This document shows positions 1 through 6,428 of a stretch of DNA of 14,664 nucleotides, one piece after another. The translations under genes were made by a program, and so were the position numbers. The first letter of the stretch is position 1, and each line of letters opens with the position of its first letter. The stretch lies in assembly GCA_028699365.1 (NCBI GenBank), contig JAQVUQ010000019.1, forward strand, positions 1-14,664, given 5' to 3'. This DNA comes from a bacterium (GTDB lineage: Bacteria > UBP13 > UBA5359). The notes below the pieces were generated by a model. That model was not told the DNA's origin. It searched no databases and worked only from the letters and a program-made list of their open reading frames with translations.

Positions 1-1
1 C

Positions 2-1285
2 AATCTTCTGGCGGCGATGCTGGATAACAGCGTTATCAAAGGCAATCGACTGGATATCGATCGTCACTCCGTAAGCTGGCGCCGTGTCATGGATATATCC
101 GACAGGTCGCTGCGGCAGATAGTAACCGGTCTTGGCGGCAGAGAGAACGGAGTGCCTCTGGAATCCGGCTTCGATATATCCGTATCCTCCGAAGTAATGG
201 CCATCCTGGCCTTAACCGGCAGCCTGAAGGATCTCAGGGAGAGACTGGGCCGCATAGTGGTGGCCGCAACCGGAAACGGTCAGCCGGTCACCGCTGAGGA
301 TCTGAAAGCGGCAGGAGCTATGGCTGTTCTCCTGCGTGAAGCCATCAAGCCTAACCTGCTCCAAACGCTGGAAAACAATCCGTGTATCGTTCATACCGGA
401 CCCTTTGCCAATATAGCTCACGGCAACAGCTCTATTCTGGCGGATATGATCGCCATGCGTCTGGGAAGATACGTGGTGACCGAGAGCGGGTTCGGGGCCG
501 ACATAGGCGCAGAGAAATTCATGGATATAAAGTGCCGTTACAGCAATATGCGGCCGGACGCGGTGGTCCTGGTTGCCACGGTGAGGGCGTTGAAAAGCCA
601 CAGCGGGGATTTCAGAATTGTGGCCGGCAAGCCTCTCGATAAGGGCTTGCTGGAGGAGAATCTGGATGCGCTCTCCAGGGGGTGCGCCAATCTGAAAAAG
701 CAGGTGGAAAACGTAGCCCTTTTCGGAGTGCCTGTAGTGGTAGCCATTAATTCATTTCCTACCGATACCAGGGCAGAGGTGGATATGGTCGTCCAGCGTG
801 CGCTGGAAGCCGGTGCCTTCGATGCAGTGGTCAGTGATGTCTGGTCCTCCGGCGGCAGAGGCGGTACCCGATTGGCCGAAGCCGTGGTACGGGCGGCCGA
901 AACACCGGCAGATTTCCGTTTTCTATACGATCTGGATATTCCCATAAAGGAAAAGATCGAGACTATAGCCGTCAAAGTATACGGGGCCGACGGCGTTGAT
1001 TATCTACCCTTGGCCGAGAAGCAGATCGCCCGCTACACGGAAGCGGGATATGATGAGTTGCCGGTCTGCATGGCCAAGACGCACCTCTCTCTCTCTCACG
1101 ATCCGTCGCTGAAGGGGCGTCCGTCCGGTTTCCGCCTGCCGGTCAAAGAGGTGCGTGCTTCCATCGGCGCAGGTTTCCTCTATCCTCTTTGCGGCGATAT
1201 CCGTACTATGCCCGGTTTGCCGACAAACCCTGCTGCCGAGAATATCGACCTGGATGCCGACGGAAGAATTGTCGGACTATTTTAG
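2..1285 (+). CDS. fhs: Formate-tetrahydrofolate ligase, 5' end outside window
   Basis: Fhs (10-formyl-THF synthetase) joins formate to tetrahydrofolate using ATP. It is a cytoplasmic one-carbon enzyme, central to acetogens and purine makers and also found in many other bacteria. The frame is already open at base 2 (NLLAAMLDN...), so the ATG at 17 is internal. The visible 427 residues are the C-terminal three quarters of a family of about 555; the P-loop end lies upstream. Family landmarks, numbered from base 2, include a WRRVMD motif near residue 26, GFDISV, EAIKPNLLQTLEN, GPFANIAHGNSS, ESGFGADIGAEKF and VVLVATVRALK, and the protein ends in the conserved DGRIVGLF. The HGNSS variant and the HTGP form resemble the eukaryotic/C1-synthase style more than the clostridial HGCNS style, from memory of the family. 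No other folate or acetyl-CoA pathway gene is visible, so a pathway cannot be assigned. Confidence 0.96.
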   Translation, partial: NLLAAMLDNSVIKGNRLDIDRHSVSWRRVMDISDRSLRQIVTGLGGRENGVPLESGFDISVSSEVMAILALTGSLKDLRERLGRIVVAATGNGQPVTAEDLKAAGAMAVLLREAIKPNLLQTLENNPCIVHTGPFANIAHGNSSILADMIAMRLGRYVVTESGFGADIGAEKFMDIKCRYSNMRPDAVVLVATVRALKSHSGDFRIVAGKPLDKGLLEENLDALSRGCANLKKQVENVALFGVPVVVAINSFPTDTRAEVDMVVQRALEAGAFDAVVSDVWSSGGRGGTRLAEAVVRAAETPADFRFLYDLDIPIKEKIETIAVKVYGADGVDYLPLAEKQIARYTEAGYDELPVCMAKTHLSLSHDPSLKGRPSGFRLPVKEVRASIGAGFLYPLCGDIRTMPGLPTNPAAENIDLDADGRIVGLF

Positions 1286-1317
1286 CCGTATATGTCGCCC
1301 TCGGCGCCGTATACGGC
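1285..1317 (+). terminator. Stem-loop on the fhs stop codon, possible terminator
   Basis: A nested inverted repeat starts on the last base of the fhs stop codon. The outer arms GCCGTATA (1285-1292) and TATACGGC (1310-1317) are perfect. The inner arms CGCC (1296-1299) and GGCG (1303-1306) close a CTC loop. Between them T1293-G1309 can wobble and G1294-C1308 can pair, leaving one mismatch. Its position suits transcript ending or 3'-end protection of fhs mRNA. There is no T-run directly after it; the nearest, TTTTT, is at about 1335-1339, so it is not a classical intrinsic terminator. Confidence 0.45.
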
Positions 1318-1325
1318 AGCCTGAA

Positions 1326-1370
1326 GTCTGAAGCTTTTTAGTCTGAAGGGTTTTATGCCTGAATTGTCAG
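1326..1370 (+). repeat. 15-base tandem repeat, about 2.5 copies
   Basis: GTCTGAAGCTTTTTA (1326-1340) is followed directly by GTCTGAAGGGTTTTA (1341-1355), 13 of 15 bases identical. A third, decayed unit with CCTGAA follows at 1356-1370. An extra CTGAAG lies just before, at 1321-1326. The repeat is non-coding and sits between the fhs stem-loop and the next gene's leader. No function can be assigned. Confidence 0.6.
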
Positions 1371-1414
1371 CTTTGTGCCGTATTCTAAAGAGTGCTGTTT
1401 GGATAGGAAAAAGA

Positions 1415-1428
1415 GGTATACTTATACC
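1415..1428 (+). promoter_or_regulatory. Short palindrome with a -10-like hexamer
   Basis: GGTATA-CT-TATACC is a perfect 6-base inverted repeat around two bases. It contains TATACT (1417-1422), the best -10-like hexamer upstream of the TPR gene. I find no convincing -35 at 16-18 bases (CTGTTT at 1395-1400 is poor). It may be an operator, a promoter element or chance. Confidence 0.25.
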
Positions 1429-1456
1429 GGGTAGAGAATTATGTGTACTGTGATCA

Positions 1457-1498
1457 GACTTCCAGGATATTTAGCCGTTTAGTAGAACGCTGGAAGTC
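1457..1498 (+). promoter_or_regulatory. Perfect 9-base inverted repeat in the TPR gene leader
   Basis: GACTTCCAG (1457-1465) and CTGGAAGTC (1490-1498) are exact reverse complements separated by 24 bases. The element lies 84 bases before the TPR start codon. As RNA it would form a stem with a large loop; as DNA it could be a dyad operator with widely spaced half-sites. No T-run follows, so it is not a terminator. Confidence 0.45.
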
Positions 1499-1527
1499 AT
1501 AAAGGCTGAATAATCCACTGGAATACT

Positions 1528-1567
1528 GCTAACAAGCTAAATAGCTAATGAGCTAAACAGCTAACTA
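1528..1567 (+). repeat. Five tandem copies of an 8-base repeat, GCTAANNA
   Basis: Five head-to-tail octamers, GCTAACAA, GCTAAATA, GCTAATGA, GCTAAACA and GCTAACTA, run without interruption and end 3 bases before the G-rich ribosome binding site of the TPR gene. The first five bases and the eighth are invariant. Because 8 is not a multiple of 3, the TAA in each copy places stop codons in all three forward frames. Copy-number change here would alter leader length but not the coding frame. Confidence 0.8.
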
Positions 1568-1569
1568 CT

Positions 1570-1577
1570 GGGGGGAG
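1570..1577 (+). promoter_or_regulatory. G-rich ribosome binding site of the TPR gene
   Basis: GGGGGGAG precedes the ATG at 1582 by 4 bases. It supports that start codon and lies directly beside the octamer repeat array. Confidence 0.6.
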
Positions 1578-1581
1578 CGTT

Positions 1582-3507
1582 ATGATCGATCGGTTGCGAA
1601 GAGTGTTGGGCATAGGGCTGGTTGTTGCCGTTCTTGCTTCTGTGTTTGTGATCGTAGCTGCTGAGGCGGAAGATAGTGCAAGCGCCAAGGAGAAGTATTA
1701 TTTTGCTGTCGGTCTCTATGATAAGGAGCTCTATGAGGAGGCCGTAAGACAGTTCAGCAGTTATATCGAGTCTTTCCCTAAAGGGGATAGAAACGGCGAT
1801 GCCGTCTTTCTTATAGGTGAGTGCAACACCAGGCTGGGACGAGCAGAGGCCGCCGCACAGGCATATGCCAGAGTTGCGACTGAATTTCCCAACAGTCAGT
1901 ATTCCTCACAGGCGCATTTCCGGCTTGGAGAGGGATATTTCAGGGCCGGGCAGTATGAGAAAGCTCTGTCGGAATTCAATGGGATCCTTAATTCCAAAGA
2001 CAAGGAACTGGTGGCCAAAGCAGCTTATAATGCTGGTGAGGTTTACTTCCAGCTTCAGAAATATGCCGAAGCCATAAAGTCTTACACACGCTTTCTGGAC
2101 GAGACGCCGCAGGGAGAGTTGAGCGGTTTTGCCGCCTATTCGATAGGCTTCTCCTATATGAAATTGAAGGATTACCGGCAGGCCGTAACGGCCTATCAGA
2201 CGGCTCTGGGTAAGCAACTCAATCCCAAGCTTTCCGCCGAGCTTCAGTTTCGCATAGGCGAGTCCTTCAGCGCCATGAAGGATTATCCCCATGCCGAGGA
2301 AGCGTACGGAAAGGTGTTGACGGACTATCGGCAGAGCGAATTTGCGGATGATGCCCTTTTCTGTCGCGGATGGGCATATTACGAGCAAAACAAGTTTACA
2401 CCGGCCAATGGCGATTTTGCCTCCATCCTGAAGGATTTCCCCAAGAGCGAGTGGGCTGATGATGCCATTTACTATACCGGCTGGATGTATCATAAGGATA
2501 ACAAGTTGACGGAAGCCGTCACGGCTTACGATAAGCTGTTGAAACAGTATCCGTCCAGTATATTTCTGCATGATGCCTTATACAACATGGGCTGGTGCTA
2601 CAATCAGTTGGGTAAATACGATCAGGCCATGGAGGCCTATTCCCGGCTGGCTGACAATTATCCCAAGAGCGCTTTGGCTGTCCAGGCCCTTCATCAGATG
2701 GGTGAATACTGTTTCAACCAGAAGAATTATGCCAAAGCCATGGATATATATCGTCGTGCGGTATCCATTGATAAGGATAACGTAAACAACGATATAATAT
2801 ATTACAAGATCGGGCTGGCTGCATACGAACTGACGGATTACAACAGCGCGATAGGGGCCTATAGGGAAGTGATAACAAGGTATCCCGCCAGCAAATGGGC
2901 TTGCGAGGCACAATATCAGGTGGCGGATTTATTAAGCAAGCAGACTAAATACGCCGAGGCGATAAGCGAATTCAGGAAGGTAGTCGATCTGTATCCCAAG
3001 TCCGAGTTTGCGCCGTATGCGCTCTACTATATCGGCTATTTCAGTATGAAGATCGATGATTGGGATGCATCCGTGCAGGCCTTCAACAAGTTGTTGCAGG
3101 ATTGCCCGCTGCAGGGACTTACGCGCGAGGCATCGATCTCCATAGGGGATTGCTATTACAACCAAAAGAAGTATGGAGAAGCGGTTACGGCTTATCGTAA
3201 AGCGCTGACGTTGATAACGGGTGAGTCTCTGGCCGATGTCCAGGAGAAGCTCGGTGATGCCTTTGCCGCCCAGAATATGTATGATGAGGCTTTGGCCGAA
3301 TATCTGAAGGTAGTGATACTCTACAAATCGTTTGAGGTAAGGGTTGCCCGAAGCCAGTATAAGTCCGGTCAGTGCTACGAGCAGCTTAAAAAGTGGGTCA
3401 AGGCCAAGCGGATGTATCAGGGCCTGATCGATGAACAACCTAAGGGCGAATGGACCGATAAAGCCAGGGAGAGAATAAAAGCCATAGGTGATCAACCGGA
3501 TGAATGA
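1582..3507 (+). CDS. Secreted TPR-solenoid protein, about 16 repeats
   Basis: This 641-residue protein is almost entirely tetratricopeptide repeats. A Sec signal peptide spans residues 1-29: RLRR, then a hydrophobic core from about 8 to 27, then an AEA cleavage site. There is no lipobox cysteine. From residue 36 to the end I count about 16 repeats of 36-37 residues, each with the pattern xGxxYxxxxxYxxAxxxYxxxLxxYPxSE. This is the long-linker form seen in BamD and CpoB/YbgF-type envelope proteins. Examples are ALYNMGWCYNQLGKYDQAME and AYYEQNKFTPANGDFASI. No enzymatic domain is present, so it is probably an export-side scaffold or partner-binding protein; the partner is unknown. The start is set by the GGGGGGAG site and the signal peptide. 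Its last 8 bases overlap nadK, suggesting coupled translation with nadK-recN. The link to those cytoplasmic genes may be only positional. Confidence 0.85.
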   Translation: MIDRLRRVLGIGLVVAVLASVFVIVAAEAEDSASAKEKYYFAVGLYDKELYEEAVRQFSSYIESFPKGDRNGDAVFLIGECNTRLGRAEAAAQAYARVATEFPNSQYSSQAHFRLGEGYFRAGQYEKALSEFNGILNSKDKELVAKAAYNAGEVYFQLQKYAEAIKSYTRFLDETPQGELSGFAAYSIGFSYMKLKDYRQAVTAYQTALGKQLNPKLSAELQFRIGESFSAMKDYPHAEEAYGKVLTDYRQSEFADDALFCRGWAYYEQNKFTPANGDFASILKDFPKSEWADDAIYYTGWMYHKDNKLTEAVTAYDKLLKQYPSSIFLHDALYNMGWCYNQLGKYDQAMEAYSRLADNYPKSALAVQALHQMGEYCFNQKNYAKAMDIYRRAVSIDKDNVNNDIIYYKIGLAAYELTDYNSAIGAYREVITRYPASKWACEAQYQVADLLSKQTKYAEAISEFRKVVDLYPKSEFAPYALYYIGYFSMKIDDWDASVQAFNKLLQDCPLQGLTREASISIGDCYYNQKKYGEAVTAYRKALTLITGESLADVQEKLGDAFAAQNMYDEALAEYLKVVILYKSFEVRVARSQYKSGQCYEQLKKWVKAKRMYQGLIDEQPKGEWTDKARERIKAIGDQPDE

Positions 3508-4399
3508 CGGCTTTCCTAAGGTAATCGGCGTTGTCTCACACCCGCAAAGCGAGAAGATCATAGGCAAGGTAAGGCATCTTGTCGAGTGGTTGGAGGAGAG
3601 ATGCGTTACCGTTAAAATGCGGCCTGCATTTGCAGAGGCGCTGGGGCGGCCGGAGTGCGGATACAACGATAGCGAACTGGTGAAGGACATAGATCTGTTG
3701 CTGGTGCTGGGCGGTGACGGCTCCTTTCTGGGTGCCGCCAGGCTGGCTGCACCCTGCAGCGTTCCGATACTGGGTGTGGATCTGGGTACGCTGGGCTTTC
3801 TGACCGAAGTACGTCTGGATAAGGTGGAGGAGGCCCTGTCGGCAGTAGCCTCAGGCTGCTATGCCATAGACGAACGCATGATGCTTCAGGCCCGTGTGTT
3901 GACCAACGGGCAGGAGCGTCTCAGCTACCGGGCTATGAACGATGTGGTCGTTGCCAAGGGTTCCTTTTCCCGGATGATACGCTTTAAAGTGTATGTGGAT
4001 AACAGTTACCTGACCACTTACGCCGCTGACGGTATAATCATGGCCACGCCTACTGGATCTACCGCGTATTCTCTATCCGCCGGCGGGCCGGTAGTCAATT
4101 CCAGTCTGAGTGTAATAATAGTGACGCCGATATGCGCGCACTCTCTTCACGCCAGATCCCTGGTGGTATCGGAAAACGAAGAGATAAGAATCAGAGTCGA
4201 GTGCAAGGAACGTGACGCCATGATCACGGTGGATGGCCAGGAGGGCGAGCATCTCGACGATGGAGATATCATAGTGGTAAGCAGCGCCCCCTACAAGGCC
4301 AGGGTGGTAAAGCTTCAAGAGCGTAATTTTTACACGGTTCTACGCACCAAGCTCAAGTGGGGCGGCGACTATGAAGCACGCGTTTGCGACAGGGACTGA
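3500..4399 (+). CDS. nadK: NAD kinase
   Basis: It phosphorylates NAD to NADP with ATP (or polyphosphate in some families) and is the cell's source of NADP. The product is 299 residues, normal for bacterial enzymes. Landmarks are GGDGSFLGAAR with GGDG at 71-74, GTLGFLTEV near 96-104, NDVVV at 147-151 (the NE/D motif in its Asp form), and ADGIIMATPTGSTAYSLSAG at about 176-195. The usual CPHSL is CAHSL here (212-216). I chose the ATG at 3500 because AGGTG (3486-3490) lies 9 bases before it; an in-frame GTG at 3488 would add only four residues. The start lies inside the end of the TPR gene (8-base overlap), and recN begins 6 bases after the stop, so the three are probably co-transcribed. A nadK-recN neighbourhood is common in several bacterial phyla. 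Confidence 0.95.
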   Translation: MNDGFPKVIGVVSHPQSEKIIGKVRHLVEWLEERCVTVKMRPAFAEALGRPECGYNDSELVKDIDLLLVLGGDGSFLGAARLAAPCSVPILGVDLGTLGFLTEVRLDKVEEALSAVASGCYAIDERMMLQARVLTNGQERLSYRAMNDVVVAKGSFSRMIRFKVYVDNSYLTTYAADGIIMATPTGSTAYSLSAGGPVVNSSLSVIIVTPICAHSLHARSLVVSENEEIRIRVECKERDAMITVDGQEGEHLDDGDIIVVSSAPYKARVVKLQERNFYTVLRTKLKWGGDYEARVCDRD

Positions 4400-4405
4400 G
4401 GATAG

Positions 4406-6100
4406 ATGATACGTCTTCTGGAGATAAGCGATTTCGGTATAATAGGGCATCTGGAGATAACCCTGTATCCCGGCCTGAACGTACTTACCGGTGAGACAGG
4501 CGCAGGAAAATCGTTGATCGTGGAAGCCATTGATGCCATTCTGGGTGGGCGCATCAGCGTTGATATGGTGCGCCTCGGCTCCAGGAGAGCCCGCATTCAA
4601 GCCGTGTTTTCACAGCCGTTGCCGCCGGGAGTTACCGAACTCCTTGCCGGCTCCGGAATCGAGCTGGAGGATGAGTTGTATCTCTCCAGAGAGATAGGCT
4701 CCGACGGGCGGGGAGTATGCCGCATAAACGGCAGCATGGTCCCGCTGCAGACATACAGATCCGCCGGCGAATTGCTGGCGGATATTCACGGGCAGCACGA
4801 CACGCAATCCCTTCTCAGGCAATCGGTCCATATAGATATGCTGGATATATATGCCGGCGCTGAAGCTCTTTCATTGAGACAGCAGGTGAGCGAGTCTTAC
4901 AGGATCAGGACTGAGTTTGCGGCAACGTTGACAGATATACGTGAGCGATCCGAGGAGCGGTTAAGACGGATAGATTATCTGCGCTTTCAGGTTAATGAAA
5001 TAGATGAGGCCGGGATTGTGCCGGAAGAGGTCGCGGCGCTGGAAGAAGAGCGTAATATTCTATCCAATGCCGAGAGGCTGTACGCATTGGCGGATCAGGC
5101 TTATGAAGAGATTTACGGTCGTGAGGCTACGGCAGCCGTGGAAAGCCTGTCACGGGCTGTAGATGCCGTTGGAGGCATATCTGCCGTCGACAGCAAATGG
5201 AAGCAGGATCTGGACAGGCTTGAATCACTGTTGGCCGATCTTGAAGATTACGGCCGGACACTGGCCGGATATCGCTCTTCGGTGGAATTCGATCCGCAGC
5301 GTCTGGCGCAGATTCAGGACAGGCTTGACCGTATAGGCAGGCTATGCACCAAATACGGCGGCACTCCGGAATCGTTGATTGATTACAGAAGCAGTGCAGT
5401 GAAAGAGCTGGCGTCTCTGGAAGAGCAGGAATACAGCGCCGGAAATCTGGAAAAAGACCTGCACGATATCTCGATCCGTCTGCTTCAGGACGCCGGCGCC
5501 TTGAGCCGGCTGAGACAGGAAACAGCCGTTGTCTTCTCGCAGAGAGTGGCCGGGGAATTGAAGGATCTGGGGCTGCTGAAGCAGGTGTTCTCCGTGACCG
5601 TCAGCGCGGCGGAGGGTGATGAGACGCACCGTCTTGAATCCATAGGCCCCAAGGGTATGGATAACGTGGAGATGATGATCAGTCTGAACCCGGGGCAGCC
5701 TGCCATGCCGCTGCGCAAGGTTGCTTCAGGCGGAGAGCTGTCACGTTTGGCACTGTCTATCAAAACGGTTCTGGCTGAGCATGATATGATTCCTGTGATG
5801 ATCTTCGATGAAATAGATGCCGGCATAGGCGGACGCATCGGTGGAACGATTGCCGAGCGCATGAAGCGGATAGCCGCTCACAGGCAGGTGATCTGCATCA
5901 CCCATACGCCGCAGATAGCGGCAGCGGCGGACAACCATATGAAAATCGTCAAATCCGCCGATAACGACAGCGTCAGTGTGCATATCGAGCGATTGATGGA
6001 TGATGAACGTCTGCGCGAACTGTCGTCGATGATCGGTGTGAACGATGATGATGTTGTTGGCAGAGACATCGCCGCCAGAATGATTTTTGATAGCAAGTGA
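4406..6100 (+). CDS. recN: DNA repair protein RecN
   Basis: RecN is an SMC-like ATPase that gathers broken DNA ends during recombinational double-strand break repair. At 564 residues it matches the family length. The N-terminal head has Walker A GETGAGKS at 29-36 and the conserved HGQHDTQSLL near 128-137. The middle (about 155-370) is the Glu/Arg/Leu-rich coiled-coil region, including FQVNEIDEA. The C-terminal head has the ABC signature ASGGELSR at 440-447, Walker B with FDEIDAGIGG at 467-476, and the ICITHTPQIAA switch segment starting at 496. All ATPase motifs are intact. The ATG at 4406 has GAGG 4 bases upstream and follows nadK by 6 bases, so recN is the last gene of the TPR-nadK-recN unit. 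No intrinsic terminator is visible before the tRNA promoter. I see no LexA-type box. Confidence 0.97.
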   Translation: MIRLLEISDFGIIGHLEITLYPGLNVLTGETGAGKSLIVEAIDAILGGRISVDMVRLGSRRARIQAVFSQPLPPGVTELLAGSGIELEDELYLSREIGSDGRGVCRINGSMVPLQTYRSAGELLADIHGQHDTQSLLRQSVHIDMLDIYAGAEALSLRQQVSESYRIRTEFAATLTDIRERSEERLRRIDYLRFQVNEIDEAGIVPEEVAALEEERNILSNAERLYALADQAYEEIYGREATAAVESLSRAVDAVGGISAVDSKWKQDLDRLESLLADLEDYGRTLAGYRSSVEFDPQRLAQIQDRLDRIGRLCTKYGGTPESLIDYRSSAVKELASLEEQEYSAGNLEKDLHDISIRLLQDAGALSRLRQETAVVFSQRVAGELKDLGLLKQVFSVTVSAAEGDETHRLESIGPKGMDNVEMMISLNPGQPAMPLRKVASGGELSRLALSIKTVLAEHDMIPVMIFDEIDAGIGGRIGGTIAERMKRIAAHRQVICITHTPQIAAAADNHMKIVKSADNDSVSVHIERLMDDERLRELSSMIGVNDDDVVGRDIAARMIFDSK

Positions 6101-6134
6101 AGCTCTGTCTGATGTTTCGGAGGGCGGTTTCGTC

Positions 6135-6163
6135 TTGTCACGGAAAAATAAATATGTTATCAT
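6135..6163 (+). promoter_or_regulatory. Sigma-70-type promoter of the tRNA-Ser gene
   Basis: TTGTCA (6135-6140) and TATCAT (6158-6163) are separated by 17 bases. Expected initiation near 6170 falls about 10 bases before the mature tRNA 5' end. The rest of 6101-6179 shows no gene. Confidence 0.7.
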
Positions 6164-6179
6164 GACGCTACGGTTTTTT

Positions 6180-6275
6180 GGAGAGATGGCCGAGTCGGCT
6201 GAAGGCGACCGCCTGCTAAGCGGTTATAGTGTCTAATGGGCGCTATCGAGGGTTCGAATCCCTCTCTCTCCGCCA
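6180..6275 (+). tRNA. tRNA-Ser, anticodon GCT
   Basis: A 96-base class II tRNA decoding AGC/AGU. The acceptor arms GGAGAGA (6180-6186) and TCTCTCC (6265-6271) pair perfectly, with G discriminator 6272 and genome-encoded CCA at 6273-6275. The anticodon stem ACCGC/GCGGT encloses CTGCTAA, with GCT at 6215-6217. The long variable arm (about 6226-6246) folds as an 8-pair stem with two G-U pairs, diagnostic for tRNA-Ser. The T arm is GAGGG-TTCGAAT-CCCTC. It stands alone with its own promoter and terminator. Confidence 0.97.
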
Positions 6276-6286
6276 CCAGTATCCAT

Positions 6287-6318
6287 AAAACTCTGTCCTT
6301 GAGGGACAGAGTTTTTTT
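6287..6318 (+). terminator. Intrinsic terminator of the tRNA-Ser gene
   Basis: A perfect 12-pair stem, AAAACTCTGTCC (6287-6298) with GGACAGAGTTTT (6304-6315), has a TTGAG loop and runs into seven Ts (6312-6318). It isolates the tRNA transcript from the gene downstream. The A-rich 5' arm also gives weak bidirectional potential. Confidence 0.95.
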
Positions 6319-6332
6319 ATGTCCGACGGTGT

Positions 6333-6350
6333 GAAATAAAGGGTTATTTC
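6333..6350 (+). promoter_or_regulatory. Inverted repeat upstream of the beta-helix protease-like gene
   Basis: GAAATAA (6333-6339) and TTATTTC (6344-6350) form a perfect 7-base dyad around AGGG, in the AT-rich spacer 6319-6428. A -10-like TATACT lies downstream at 6402-6407, without a good -35 at normal spacing. The dyad could be an operator or chance in AT-rich DNA. Confidence 0.3.
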
Positions 6351-6428
6351 AGAAAATATAGAAATAGTCAAATATAAACTGATTTTGCCAACGATTAGAT
6401 TTATACTGATGAAAGAGGTCCAGCGCAG

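Noticed and set aside
1528-1567. Octamer array as a CRISPR-like array
   Set aside because: Units are 8 bases, contiguous and without spacers, and no cas gene is present.
1906-2571. Minus-strand open frame of 221 codons opposite the TPR gene
   Set aside because: It mirrors the TPR repeat codons, with no start signal or recognisable domain.
3488-3499. GTG start for NAD kinase, four residues upstream
   Set aside because: The ATG at 3500 has AGGTG at ideal distance, and the GTG itself lies inside that Shine-Dalgarno.
6180-6275. tRNA-Ser as an integration site for a mobile element
   Set aside because: No duplicated tRNA 3' end, integrase or phage-like gene occurs downstream; the tRNA is followed directly by its own terminator.
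6379-6407. Promoter for the beta-helix gene using TATACT at 6402
   Set aside because: The -10-like box is good, but the only -35-like sequence, TTGCCA (6385-6390), is 11 bases away, so it is not listed as a promoter.
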